From: Moorena bouillonii PNG | GTDB taxonomy: Bacteria > Cyanobacteriota > Cyanobacteriia > Cyanobacteriales > Coleofasciculaceae | Reading direction: 5' to 3' | DNA length: 64,000 bases | Assembly (NCBI RefSeq): GCF_001942495.1 | Contig: NZ_MKZS01000001.1 | Location: forward strand, 2,192,555-2,256,554 | Shown here: positions 36,677 through 44,965 of the stretch, piece after piece | How positions within the stretch are numbered: the first letter of the stretch is position 1 | Layout: every line of letters starts with the position of its first letter | Notes under the pieces: model-generated | What the model was told of the DNA's origin: nothing | What the model saw: only the letters and a program-made list of their open reading frames with translations | Databases searched by the model: none | Position numbers and translations under genes: made by a program

Positions 36677-37327
36677 TTCAAAACTAAGTACCTAGGCAAA
36701 ATTGCTTACACATTGAAAGTTCACGGGGTGACAAAAAAGCTCAAACCTAGATAGGTGTTAGGTGTTAGGTTTTAGGTATTGGGTAAAATGAGTGCGATGA
36801 GTCATTTGTATTTGCCAGCAATTGAAGCAATTTTCACGCATACTTCGTCAATGATAGTTTTAATCAATCCATACCCGCACGGACATTCTTCACGCTTCAC
36901 CTAACCCCTAAAACCTAACCCCTGTAAGATTTTAAAGAGCGCTTGTCACCCCCTGAGCCTATTTACTTGCCCATTCATGAAAAACCGGAAAGGTAAAATG
37001 AAGATTCGGTAAAATTTAAATTAAACTCTAACAAAGGTAAAAAAAATGCATATATAGCGTCTTTGATAGCGCTATCCTTATAGTTAAGGGGTAACCTAAT
37101 TTGGTGGGTCTGAGTGAAATCAGGCGCATTTTTAATGAGGTTTTTTATACCCACATATTTTATTAATAACTATTACAAAAAATTTTTTTTTTCAGAAAAA
37201 GGGCAATTTTAACTTGATTAATTATTAAAGGCTGAAAATCACACCAGTTTTCAGATACAGCCTCAGATACTACCCAGGTGTGCATTATATAACAACTTAG
37301 AATTTATTAATTACGGAGCAAACATTG
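36677..37327. other. Intergenic region between xisHI and the RTX genes
   Basis: It contains TAGGTGT/TAGGTTT heptamers (about 36752-36785) and their complement CCTAACCCCTAAAACCTAACC (about 36899-36921), forming an inverted pair. The right copy of the direct repeat is at 36958-37016. A weak relative of the RTX terminator (TCTGAGTGAAATCAGGCGCA then TTTTT) lies near 37109-37133. The leader of the first RTX gene follows. No gene is seen. Confidence 0.65.
36958..37016. repeat. Right copy of the imperfect direct repeat flanking xisHI
   Basis: This copy matches 35412-35473, starting CCTATTTACTTGCCCATTCA. It includes a remnant of the last codons of the upstream membrane-protein gene without the rest of that gene, indicating that the segment between the copies arrived by insertion or duplication. 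Confidence 0.85.
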
Positions 37328-38260
37328 ATGGTTTCTAATGATAACTTTGCAGACCGGATATTCTTAAAGCGTACATCAGTTAGTACCACAGGCACTAACG
37401 TGGGTTTCACTGGGGAGTCAGGTGAGCCCGATCATGCAGGCATTAGCAGCCCGTTAAATTCTGCCTGGTGGTCTTGGACAGCTCCCGGTGATGGTACAGT
37501 CACTATTGACACTTTTGGGAGTAACTACGACACTAGTCTAGCAGTCTACACCGGTTCAGCACTTAACAGCTTAACAGAGATTGCCAGTGATGATGACACC
37601 TTTGGTTTACAAAGTGAAGTTGTATTTACTGTTAGCGCTGGTACAACCTACCAAATTGCTGTTGATGGCTTTTCTTCCAACACAGGCTTGATTGATCTCA
37701 ACATTAACTTAGATATTGACGACAATCTTATTTTAGGAACATCAGGCAATGATAGCCTGTTCGGCAGTGTCGAAAACGATCAGATTGAGGGTTTGGCTGG
37801 CAATGACACAATTTTTGGTAGTGAGGGAATTAATACCCTTCTCGGCGGTGATGGTAATGACGTGATCTACGGTGGTTCAAAGCTGGATGTGATTCGCGGT
37901 GGTAGCGGTAACGATACCATCTTCGCCAGTGAGGGGAATAATGAAATCTTTGGTGGTTCTGGTGATGACATTATCTATTCTGGCTCTGGCAATGATTTGA
38001 TTAATAGTGGCAGTGGTGACGACACCCTGTGGCTAGGGGGTGGTGATGATCTAATTGTCCTCCAAAGCGGCAATGGCTTTGATACTATCAAAAACTTCCA
38101 GCTTGGTCTAACTATCTTTGATGCTGGCGATAGTGATCAGCTGAGCATCGTGGATGGTGCTAATGGTTCTGAAATCTCGCGCGGCGGAGACCTCCTGGCT
38201 GTGGTTAGTTGGACTCAAGCTAGCACTCTCATCGACAATCTCGACATGGTGTTTGTCTAG
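37328..38260 (+). CDS. RTX-type calcium-binding repeat protein with N-terminal PPC-like domain
   Basis: The N-terminal part (about 1-135) reads NDNFADRIFLKRTSVSTTGT, then AWWSWTAPGDGTVTIDTFGS and TYQIAVDGFSSNTG, resembling the pre-peptidase C-terminal (PPC) beta-sandwich. The second half carries GGxGxDxxx nonapeptides (GGDGNDVIYGG, GGSGDDIIYSG) that bind calcium and form a parallel beta roll. The C-terminal 60 residues (GFDTIKNFQLGLT...QLSIVDGANG) are shared by the three paralogues that follow. RTX proteins normally leave the cell through a type I secretion system; none is encoded nearby. ATG 37328 follows GGAGCAAAC; a TTG just before it is not needed. Confidence 0.85.
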   Translation: MVSNDNFADRIFLKRTSVSTTGTNVGFTGESGEPDHAGISSPLNSAWWSWTAPGDGTVTIDTFGSNYDTSLAVYTGSALNSLTEIASDDDTFGLQSEVVFTVSAGTTYQIAVDGFSSNTGLIDLNINLDIDDNLILGTSGNDSLFGSVENDQIEGLAGNDTIFGSEGINTLLGGDGNDVIYGGSKLDVIRGGSGNDTIFASEGNNEIFGGSGDDIIYSGSGNDLINSGSGDDTLWLGGGDDLIVLQSGNGFDTIKNFQLGLTIFDAGDSDQLSIVDGANGSEISRGGDLLAVVSWTQASTLIDNLDMVFV

Positions 38261-38328
38261 GGTTTTTCTGCAAGCCTCCGGTAGAGCAAAATTTGCCGGA
38301 GCATAAAATCATTACTTGATGAGCATAG

Positions 38329-38357
38329 TGCGTCTGAGTGAACTCAGGCGCATTTTT
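38329..38357 (+). terminator. Rho-independent terminator after the first RTX gene
   Basis: TGCGTCTGAGT and ACTCAGGCGCA pair over 11 bp (one G-U) around a GA loop, followed by TTTTT. The same structure recurs 972 bp further on and again at 40273. Confidence 0.9.
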
Positions 38358-38575
38358 GATCAGGGTTGGTCTGCCCAGGACTTTTGTTAAGGAATATTAC
38401 AAAAATCGGACCTTTTGTAGAAAAAGACCCGATTTAATTTGATTAACCATTAGAGGCTGAAAAACACAGCAGTTTTTAGATACAGCCTCAGACAACACCT
38501 CAGATGTAACTTCAGATACAACCGAGGTGTGGGTTACATAACAACTGACGATTCCTAATTAAGGAGGAAACATCA

Positions 38576-39232
38576 ATGAATTCTATTAATAGTATCACAG
38601 GAACAGCAGGTGATGATAACCTGTTTGGCACTGTCGGAAACGATCGGATTTACGGTTTAGCTGGCAATGACAGCATCTTTGGCAGTGAGGGAATTAATTC
38701 CCTTTTCGGCGGTGATGGCAATGACCAAATCTTTGGTGGTTCACAGCGGGATTTCATTCGCGGTGGTAACGGTAACGATACCATCAGAGGAGCTGAGGGA
38801 GTTAATACCCTTTACGGCGGTAATGGTAATGACCTGATCGAGGGTGGTTCACAGCCGGATCTGATTTACGGTGGTAGCGGTAACGATACCCTCAGAGGAG
38901 CTGAAGGTAATAACAGAATCTATGGTGGTTCTGGTAATGACATGATCTATTCTGGCTCTGGCAATGATTTCATTAATAGTGGCAGTGGTTACGACACCAT
39001 TTCTCTAGGGGGTGGTGAGGATCGAATTGTCCTCAACACCGGGGATGGCTTTGATACTATCAAAAACTTCCAGCTTGGTCTAACTACCTTTGATGTTGCC
39101 AATCCTAACCAGCTCAGCATCGTTGATGGTTATAATGGTGCCCAAATCTCAAGCGGCGGAGACCTCTTGGCTGTGGTGAGTTCGACTCAAGCTAGCACTC
39201 TCATAGACAATCTGGATCAGGTGTTTGTCTAG
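38576..39232 (+). CDS. Short RTX calcium-binding repeat protein (duplicate A)
   Basis: The 218-residue product is almost entirely RTX nonapeptides (GLAGNDSIFGS, GGDGNDQIFGG, GGNGNDTIRGA, GGSGNDTLRGA) followed by the shared C-terminal 60 residues (GFDTIKNFQLGLTTFDVANPNQLS...VFV). It lacks the N-terminal PPC-like domain of the first paralogue and has no signal peptide. The RTX region should fold around calcium outside the cell. AAGGAGG (38561-38567) is a strong ribosome site 8 bp before the ATG. The leader contains repeated CTCAGA(T/C) motifs. The product is identical to that of 39548-40204. Confidence 0.88.
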   Translation: MNSINSITGTAGDDNLFGTVGNDRIYGLAGNDSIFGSEGINSLFGGDGNDQIFGGSQRDFIRGGNGNDTIRGAEGVNTLYGGNGNDLIEGGSQPDLIYGGSGNDTLRGAEGNNRIYGGSGNDMIYSGSGNDFINSGSGYDTISLGGGEDRIVLNTGDGFDTIKNFQLGLTTFDVANPNQLSIVDGYNGAQISSGGDLLAVVSSTQASTLIDNLDQVFV

Positions 39233-39300
39233 GGTTTTTCTGTAAAGCTCCGGTAAAGCAAAGCTTGCTGGAGGATCAAATCATGATTTGATGAGCATAG

Positions 39301-39329
39301 TGCGTCTGAGTGAACTCAGGCGCATTTTT
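39301..39329 (+). terminator. Rho-independent terminator after RTX duplicate A
   Basis: Exact copy of the 38329-38357 stem-loop with its TTTTT tail, carried by the tandem duplication. Confidence 0.9.
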
Positions 39330-39547
39330 GATCAGGGTTGGTCTGCCCAGGACTTTTGTTAAGGAATATTACAAAAATCGGACCTTTTGTAGAAAAAGAC
39401 CCGATTTAATTTGATTAACCATTAGAGGCTGAAAAACACAGCAGTTTTTAGATACAGCCTCAGACAACACCTCAGATGTAACTTCAGATACAACCGAGGT
39501 GTGGGTTACATAACAACTGACGATTCCTAATTAAGGAGGAAACATCA

Positions 39548-40204
39548 ATGAATTCTATTAATAGTATCACAGGAACAGCAGGTGATGATAACCTGTTTGG
39601 CACTGTCGGAAACGATCGGATTTACGGTTTAGCTGGCAATGACAGCATCTTTGGCAGTGAGGGAATTAATTCCCTTTTCGGCGGTGATGGCAATGACCAA
39701 ATCTTTGGTGGTTCACAGCGGGATTTCATTCGCGGTGGTAACGGTAACGATACCATCAGAGGAGCTGAGGGAGTTAATACCCTTTACGGCGGTAATGGTA
39801 ATGACCTGATCGAGGGTGGTTCACAGCCGGATCTGATTTACGGTGGTAGCGGTAACGATACCCTCAGAGGAGCTGAAGGTAATAACAGAATCTATGGTGG
39901 TTCTGGTAATGACATGATCTATTCTGGCTCTGGCAATGATTTCATTAATAGTGGCAGTGGTTACGACACCATTTCTCTAGGGGGTGGTGAGGATCGAATT
40001 GTCCTCAACACCGGGGATGGCTTTGATACTATCAAAAACTTCCAGCTTGGTCTAACTACCTTTGATGTTGCCAATCCTAACCAGCTCAGCATCGTTGATG
40101 GTTATAATGGTGCCCAAATCTCAAGCGGCGGAGACCTCTTGGCTGTGGTGAGTTCGACTCAAGCTAGCACTCTCATAGACAATCTGGATCAGGTGTTTGT
40201 CTAG
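39548..40204 (+). CDS. Short RTX calcium-binding repeat protein (duplicate B)
   Basis: The 218-residue product is identical to that of 38576-39232, residue for residue. It has the same strong AAGGAGG ribosome site and leader because the whole 927-bp block was duplicated. The lack of any substitution implies a very recent event or ongoing gene conversion. An assembly artefact is conceivable but less likely, because the flanking bases of the two copies differ. Role as for the other copy. Confidence 0.88.
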   Translation: MNSINSITGTAGDDNLFGTVGNDRIYGLAGNDSIFGSEGINSLFGGDGNDQIFGGSQRDFIRGGNGNDTIRGAEGVNTLYGGNGNDLIEGGSQPDLIYGGSGNDTLRGAEGNNRIYGGSGNDMIYSGSGNDFINSGSGYDTISLGGGEDRIVLNTGDGFDTIKNFQLGLTTFDVANPNQLSIVDGYNGAQISSGGDLLAVVSSTQASTLIDNLDQVFV

Positions 40205-40272
40205 GGTTTTTCTGCAAGCGTGCAATAAAGCAAAGCTTACCAGAGCATAAAATCATTATTTAATTAGCATAG

Positions 40273-40301
40273 TGCGTCTGAGTTAACTCAGGCGCATTTT
40301 T
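40273..40301 (+). terminator. Rho-independent terminator after RTX duplicate B
   Basis: TGCGTCTGAGT and ACTCAGGCGCA with a TA loop, followed by TTTTT. It differs by one loop base from the two earlier copies. Confidence 0.9.
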
Positions 40302-40650
40302 GATCAGGGTTGGTCTGCCCAGGGCTTTTGTTAAAGAACATTACAAAAATCTGCCCTTTTGTAGAAAAAGGAACATTTAACTTGATTAATTATTCAAGGC
40401 TAAAAACTAAGTAAGTAGGTGGGTTTAATTATCCGTAAAATAGCGATTGAAATTGAAAATCCTGAAAACCACTTGAATAAAGGCTTCCAGCTTTATTTTC
40501 GGATTTTTAGTTTTAACGTTTATTTATTCCCAGCTACTTACAGCAGTTTTCAGATACAGCCTCAGACACAACCTCAGATATAACTTCAGATACAGCTGAG
40601 GAGTGGGTTACATAGCAACTAACGATTCATTAATTACGGAGCAAACATCA

Positions 40651-41334
40651 ATGAGTTTTTTCAATAATATCACGGGAACACCAGGCAATAATACCCTGTT
40701 CGGCACTGTCGAAAACGATTGCATTGACGGTTTGGCTGGCAATGACACCATCACTGGTAGTGAGGGAATTAATTTTATTTCCGGCGGTGATGGTAATGAT
40801 CGCATCGACGGTGGTTCACGGCAGGATGTGATTTTCGGTGGTAATGGTGATGACACGATCGCTGGTAGTGAGAGCGTTAATTCCCTTTTTGGCGATAATG
40901 GTAATGACTTGATTTACGGTGGTTCACAGCAGGAGGTGATTCTTAGCGGTGGTAACGGTAACGATACCATCTTCGGTAGTGAGGGGAATAATCGAATCTT
41001 TGGTGGTGCTGGTGATGACATCATCTATTCTGGCTCTGGCAATGATTTGATTGTTAGTGGCAGTGGTAACGACACCCTGTGGCTAGGAGGTGGTGAGGAT
41101 GTAATTTTCCTCGAAAGCGGCAATGGCTTTGATACTATCAACAACTTCCAGCTTGGTCTAACTATCTTTGATCTTGCCAATCCTAATCAGCTCAGCATCA
41201 TTGATGGTGATAATGGTGCTGAAATCTCGAGGGGCGGAGATCTCTTGGCTGTGGTGAGTTGGACTCAAGCTAGCACTCTCATCGACAATTTCTCTGAGGT
41301 GTTTGTCGACAATCTCTCTGAGATCTTTGTCTAG
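40651..41334 (+). CDS. Short RTX calcium-binding repeat protein (fourth paralogue)
   Basis: The product (227 residues from ATG 40651) has the same plan: NNITGTPGNNTLFGTVENDC, RTX repeats (GGDGNDRIDGG, GGNGDDTIAGS, GGNGNDTIFGS), then GFDTINNFQLGLTIFDLANP. It carries a short C-terminal duplication: FSEVFVDNLSEIFV repeats the usual LDxVFV end. ATG 40651 is preceded by GGAGCAAACATCA, matching the leader of the paralogues; a GTG-initiated frame from 40603 is less likely. It contains a cysteine (Cys20), unusual for RTX proteins. Its leader is longer than the others because of extra DNA at about 40405-40540. Confidence 0.85.
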   Translation: MSFFNNITGTPGNNTLFGTVENDCIDGLAGNDTITGSEGINFISGGDGNDRIDGGSRQDVIFGGNGDDTIAGSESVNSLFGDNGNDLIYGGSQQEVILSGGNGNDTIFGSEGNNRIFGGAGDDIIYSGSGNDLIVSGSGNDTLWLGGGEDVIFLESGNGFDTINNFQLGLTIFDLANPNQLSIIDGDNGAEISRGGDLLAVVSWTQASTLIDNFSEVFVDNLSEIFV

Positions 41335-41738
41335 GGTTTTTCTGCAAGTTTCCGGTGGAGCAAAGCTTGCCGGAGCATAGAATCATTTTTTTGCAGAATT
41401 CTTGTTAGAGGAGGTGAGGAAGATCTTAGAATTAAAACTTCGGTGATCTTCCCCCTCTTTCCCTTCTTGGTATTCTCACCAATGAATGATAAGATGTCAG
41501 GATAATTAGTGATAAAAAAACATCTCCGATTCAACCTTACTCCTTTCCTTCTGCCTTCCTTTTTGCCCGTGCGCGAAGCACAATCCCATACCAGATATAG
41601 CATTTCCAAATAAATGGTAAAAAAAGATGACAGTTCTTTCCATTCCCAAAAATTATTATATACTTTATTATCTCTTGCCTCTTGCCTCTTGCCTTTCTAA
41701 AAGGGGACTATGTTCACAACTGAAATAAAAATGCTATA
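41335..41738. other. Intergenic region with hairpin and TTGCCTC heptamers
   Basis: The end of the fourth RTX gene is followed by a CCGG...CCGG hairpin (about 41352-41376, TTCCGGTGGAGCAAAGCTTG then CCGGAG) and a T-run, a possible terminator. TTGCCTC heptamers occur at about 41674-41695. A minus-strand frame (41331-41609) has no family character. No gene is called. Confidence 0.6.
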
Positions 41739-42626
41739 TCAACGCCACAACCTCTTAATTTCCTGCCAAATTTGTGATTGTCCTAACTGAGTATTCGGAT
41801 GAGTTAACACTCCCTGACTGGGACTAAATAAAAATGCCAGCATAAATAAACCAAAAGCTACTAAAACAATTGCTGGTCCAGAAGGCAGATTAAAAAAATA
41901 ACTCAGGTACATACCAGTAATACTAGCTATTACCCCAAGGGCTGAACCCAAAATCATCATCTGGTGCAACCGATTGACTAATAAGTAAGCTGTTGCTCCT
42001 GGTGTGATTAACATCGCTAGCACCAAAATCACTCCAACTCCTTTGAGGCTAGCGACAATGGTCAAGGCAATCAAGATCATTAGACCAAAGTTCAGCAAGT
42101 TGGTTGGTAAACCTGCTGCTTTTGCCCCTAAGGGGTCAAAGGTATAATACATTAATTCTTTGTACAGCAGGAGAATGATTGATAGTACAATGGCGGTGAT
42201 AATGGCTGTATTGATTACTTCTTCATTGGTTACACTCAGAATATTGCCGAATAGGAAGTGATTGAGGTCAATTTTGTTATCTTTCTCCATTACCGTAATT
42301 AAGGTGATACCGAGGGCAAAGAAAGCGGAAAATACAATCCCCATGGCGGCATCTTCTTTAATTTGCGATCGCGTCCGGATCCAAGTAATCACCACAGTGC
42401 TAACCACCCCAGCAATAAAGGCTCCTACAAAAATGTCAGCACCGATCATAAATGCGATCGCTAATCCTGGTAGTACAGAATGACTGATAGCATCTCCGAG
42501 TAAGGCAAGTCGCTGTACCATTAGGTAGCTACCAACTGCGGCACAAACGATACCCACTAACACCGCAGTAATTAGCGATCGCTGCATAAACCCATACTGC
42601 AACGGCTCAATTAAAACCTCTAACAT
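41739..42626 (-). CDS. Zn/Mn ABC transporter permease (ABC-3 family)
   Basis: The 295-residue protein has eight or nine hydrophobic helices and the ABC-3 permease pattern: FMQRSLITAVLVGIVCAAVGSYLMVQRLALLGDAISHSVLPG at the N-terminus, then GTRSQIKEDAAMGIVFSAFFALG-like coupling region and a terminal YLSYFFNLPSGPAIVLVAFGLF. It moves divalent metal (zinc or manganese) across the inner membrane with the ATPase encoded upstream on the same strand. A 166-bp gap with GGGAACA heptamers separates the two. Confidence 0.9.
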   Translation of the reverse strand: MLEVLIEPLQYGFMQRSLITAVLVGIVCAAVGSYLMVQRLALLGDAISHSVLPGLAIAFMIGADIFVGAFIAGVVSTVVITWIRTRSQIKEDAAMGIVFSAFFALGITLITVMEKDNKIDLNHFLFGNILSVTNEEVINTAIITAIVLSIILLLYKELMYYTFDPLGAKAAGLPTNLLNFGLMILIALTIVASLKGVGVILVLAMLITPGATAYLLVNRLHQMMILGSALGVIASITGMYLSYFFNLPSGPAIVLVAFGLFMLAFLFSPSQGVLTHPNTQLGQSQIWQEIKRLWR

Positions 42627-42659
42627 ATAACATTTTCAGGTGAGATGTCAACATAAGAT

Positions 42660-42715
42660 TGATGGTAAAAGGGAACAGGGAACAGAGAACAGGGAACAGG
42701 GAACAGGGAACAGTA
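42660..42715. repeat. GGGAACA heptamer array
   Basis: Six or seven GGGAACA units (one GAGAACA variant) lie in the gap between the metal-transporter ATPase and permease genes, inside a likely operon. Confidence 0.85.
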
Positions 42716-42792
42716 GAAAAGAGCGATGGGAAGATTTTTTTGTGCTATCAGAAATCAGCTTTTGCCTTTTGCCTTTTCCCTTTTGCCTTCTT

Positions 42793-43611
42793 TCACTTTA
42801 CAGCAACTGGATCTAACCAAAAAACGACTTGACCACCATAAGCCTGTTGCATATTAGCTGCACTCAATACCTCTTGCCTACAGCCACTAGCAATTAACTC
42901 CCGATTCAACAAAATCAAATCATCAAAATGAGTCATCGCTTCTCCCAAATCATGGTGAACGACTAGCACAATTTTTCCGGCATCGGCGAGTTGATGGAGG
43001 ATAGTAAAAATTACAGCTTCAGTTTTTTTGTCAATACCAGCCATCGGTTCATCAAAACAGAATATATCTGCTTGTTCAGCTAATGCTTTAGCGAGAAAAA
43101 CCCGCTGCTGCTGTCCTCCCGATAGCTGTCCAATCGGACGATTGCGGTAATCACTCATGCCAACTTGTTCAATGGCATCCGCTGCGATCCGCCGGGATAC
43201 CGTGGAAAAGCGACGAAACCATCCTGTTTTCCGGACTCTACCCATTAGCACAACATCCCAGATAGTTGCGGGATAAGTCCAGTCAATTTGCGTCCGCTGT
43301 GGCATATAAGCCACATTTTCTAACTGTTCTATCAACGGTTTTCCCTGATACATAGCAAAGCCCGTGGCAGTGGGAATTAACCCCAGCATGGCTTTGATCA
43401 GAGTACTTTTCCCTGCACCATTCGGACCAATAATTCCGGTTAATCGTCCTGGTTTGATCTCACAGTTGATATCCCTGAGTGCTTCCACTAGGCGGTAGTG
43501 TACACCCAGTTGCCTTAGGGTAATGGTTCCTGTCTGGGACAGATTGCTATATCCAGCTTGGTGTTTCCTCTTGGGAGAAGCAAGGTGATGAACCGAGGCA
43601 GCATGTGGCAT
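42793..43611 (-). CDS. Zn/Mn ABC transporter ATP-binding protein
   Basis: ABC ATPase with Walker A GPNGAGKST, Q-loop YMPQRTQIDW, signature LSGGQQQR, Walker B DIFCFDEPM and the H-loop VVHHDLGEA. The sequence and neighbours fit the manganese/zinc (MntA/ZnuC) group. ATG 43611 gives MPHAASVHHLASPKRK (272 residues); a frame open to 43716 would add 35 unusual residues. A 25-residue basic N-terminal extension precedes the ABC domain. It pairs with the permease downstream and the divergent binding lipoprotein. Confidence 0.9.
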   Translation of the reverse strand: MPHAASVHHLASPKRKHQAGYSNLSQTGTITLRQLGVHYRLVEALRDINCEIKPGRLTGIIGPNGAGKSTLIKAMLGLIPTATGFAMYQGKPLIEQLENVAYMPQRTQIDWTYPATIWDVVLMGRVRKTGWFRRFSTVSRRIAADAIEQVGMSDYRNRPIGQLSGGQQQRVFLAKALAEQADIFCFDEPMAGIDKKTEAVIFTILHQLADAGKIVLVVHHDLGEAMTHFDDLILLNRELIASGCRQEVLSAANMQQAYGGQVVFWLDPVAVK

Positions 43612-43930
43612 AGAGGGTTCCGGAAACAAAAAATGATACAAATATGAAAATAGTTTATCATGAAAAATGAAAAGAATATGATAGGATTTATGCTGCAAAC
43701 CCAGTTTGTTAGCCATGTAGCGCCTTCATGAGGGGGTTTCCAGGCCAGTTGCTCATGGTGCATGGGTCTGTGTGGGTCACCTGGGTCCGCACCTTGAAAG
43801 CCCCGTGGAACGCCAGTTGCTCATGGGGGTTCCCCCCATGACCGGGCTGGATCGCTGTTTCAATCCCCTGAATTCCTTCGTGGGGTATTTTTGAATTTTG
43901 AATTGATAATTTTGAATTGGAGCGAAGCGG
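43612..43930. promoter_or_regulatory. Divergent control region of the metal-transporter genes
   Basis: The region separates the ATPase gene (minus) from the binding-protein gene (plus). It holds a perfect hairpin TCATGGGGG-TTC-CCCCCATGA (43821-43841), two copies of GCCAGTTGCTCATGG (about 43742 and 43812), and TTGAATT repeats near 43890-43918. Its GC content is higher than neighbouring intergenic DNA. A metal-responsive operator (Zur or MntR) is expected somewhere here but I cannot identify one with confidence. Short minus-strand frames over it look accidental. Confidence 0.5.
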
Positions 43931-44908
43931 TTGAGAGTAATTATTCAGTCTCACAGTAGAAAGCGCCAATGGTGGCTGACAGTAGTAATCATTTTAGGAG
44001 TCTGGATCAGTGGGTGTGATACCACCGGAACAAACCAGAGTGGTATTGATGGCGATGATAAGCCCAATGTAGTTACCACTAGCACTATCATTACCGACTG
44101 GACGAAACAAGTAGGAGGAGATGAAATTGAACTGACGGGTATCCTAAAACCCGGAGCAGATCCCCATGTCTATGAGCCAGTCCCAGCAGATACTATTGCG
44201 TTGGAACAAGCTAATCTGATTTTATACAATGGCTACAATCTGGAACCAGCACTGATTAAGCTGATTAAGTCGGCTGGGGTTAACATCAAGACCTTTGCGG
44301 TTGGGGAAGTGGTGTCACCCTTGGATTTTGAATACGAAGGAAAGAAGGAACCGGATCCTCATGTTTGGGGAGATGCTAAAAATGCGATCGCAATGGTGAA
44401 TGCCATTCGGGATCAGTTGATTGAACTCTCACCAGAGGACAAGGAAGAATTTACCAAGAATGCAGCACAGCTAACTGCTGAATTAAAAAAGCTTGATGCT
44501 TGGATTATCCAGCAGATTCAAACTATTCCTAAGAAGCACCGCTACCTAGTCACAACTCATGATGCTTTTCAATATTATGCTAGTGCCTATGGCATACCAG
44601 TAGCTGGAACCTTAATTGGCATCAGTACTGAGGAACAACCCAGTGCTCAGACTGTCAAGGGTTTGGCAGACGCTATCAAAAAAATTGGGGTTCCGGCGAT
44701 TTTTGCGGAAACCACGATCAACCCAGCTTTGATCAACACTGTGGCCCAGGAAGCTGGGGTGAAATTAGCCCCACAAGAATTATACTCTGATTCCTTAAGT
44801 GTACCAGGTAGTGAAGCTGATACTTACATCAAAATGTTAATCACTAATACTCAAACAGTTGTGGAAGCCTTAGGAGGGAACTATCAAACGTTTAATCCAG
44901 TTGACTAA
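43931..44908 (+). CDS. Zn/Mn ABC transporter substrate-binding lipoprotein (TroA-like)
   Basis: The 325-residue protein has a lipoprotein signal (RKRQWWLTVVIILGVWISGC, lipobox Cys29) and the cluster A-I binding-protein fold. Likely metal ligands are His79 (GADPHVYEP), His144 (DPHVWGD), His210 (TTHDAF) and Asp287 (YSDSLS). The His-His-His-Asp set matches TroA, which binds Zn or Mn; manganese-specific PsaA/MntC have Glu in the third place. There is no His-rich loop as in ZnuA. The start is a TTG at 43931, since no ATG precedes the basic signal-peptide region. It is divergent from the ATPase-permease pair. Confidence 0.88.
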   Translation: MRVIIQSHSRKRQWWLTVVIILGVWISGCDTTGTNQSGIDGDDKPNVVTTSTIITDWTKQVGGDEIELTGILKPGADPHVYEPVPADTIALEQANLILYNGYNLEPALIKLIKSAGVNIKTFAVGEVVSPLDFEYEGKKEPDPHVWGDAKNAIAMVNAIRDQLIELSPEDKEEFTKNAAQLTAELKKLDAWIIQQIQTIPKKHRYLVTTHDAFQYYASAYGIPVAGTLIGISTEEQPSAQTVKGLADAIKKIGVPAIFAETTINPALINTVAQEAGVKLAPQELYSDSLSVPGSEADTYIKMLITNTQTVVEALGGNYQTFNPVD

Positions 44909-44965
44909 TGTAGTTTACTAATACAGTTGGCTACTTGCCAGAGACTTGTTTTAGTTTTTAATAAT

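Larger units (their letters stand above)
38316..39242 (+). repeat. Tandem duplication, copy 1 (927 bp)
   Basis: Copy 1 of a directly repeated block covering the terminator of the preceding gene, the leader, the whole RTX gene and its first downstream bases. By eye it is identical to 39288-40214 (offset 972 bp). Confidence 0.92.
39288..40214 (+). repeat. Tandem duplication, copy 2 (927 bp)
   Basis: Copy 2 of the block at 38316-39242. Identity begins at TTGATGAGCATAG and ends at GTTTTTCTG; sequence on either side differs. This fits a recent unequal crossover within an older family of RTX genes. Confidence 0.92.

Noticed and set aside
41331-41609. 92-codon minus-strand open frame after the RTX genes
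   Set aside because: Low-complexity, no conserved motif, overlaps a probable terminator.
43709-43969. Minus-strand open frames in the metal-transporter control region, with HEQLA-like repeated words
   Set aside because: The repeated words come from the duplicated CAGTTGCTCATGG DNA; no start or family signal supports a protein.
43931-44908. Naming the binding protein mntC
   Set aside because: The third metal ligand is His, as in TroA, so manganese specificity is not supported.
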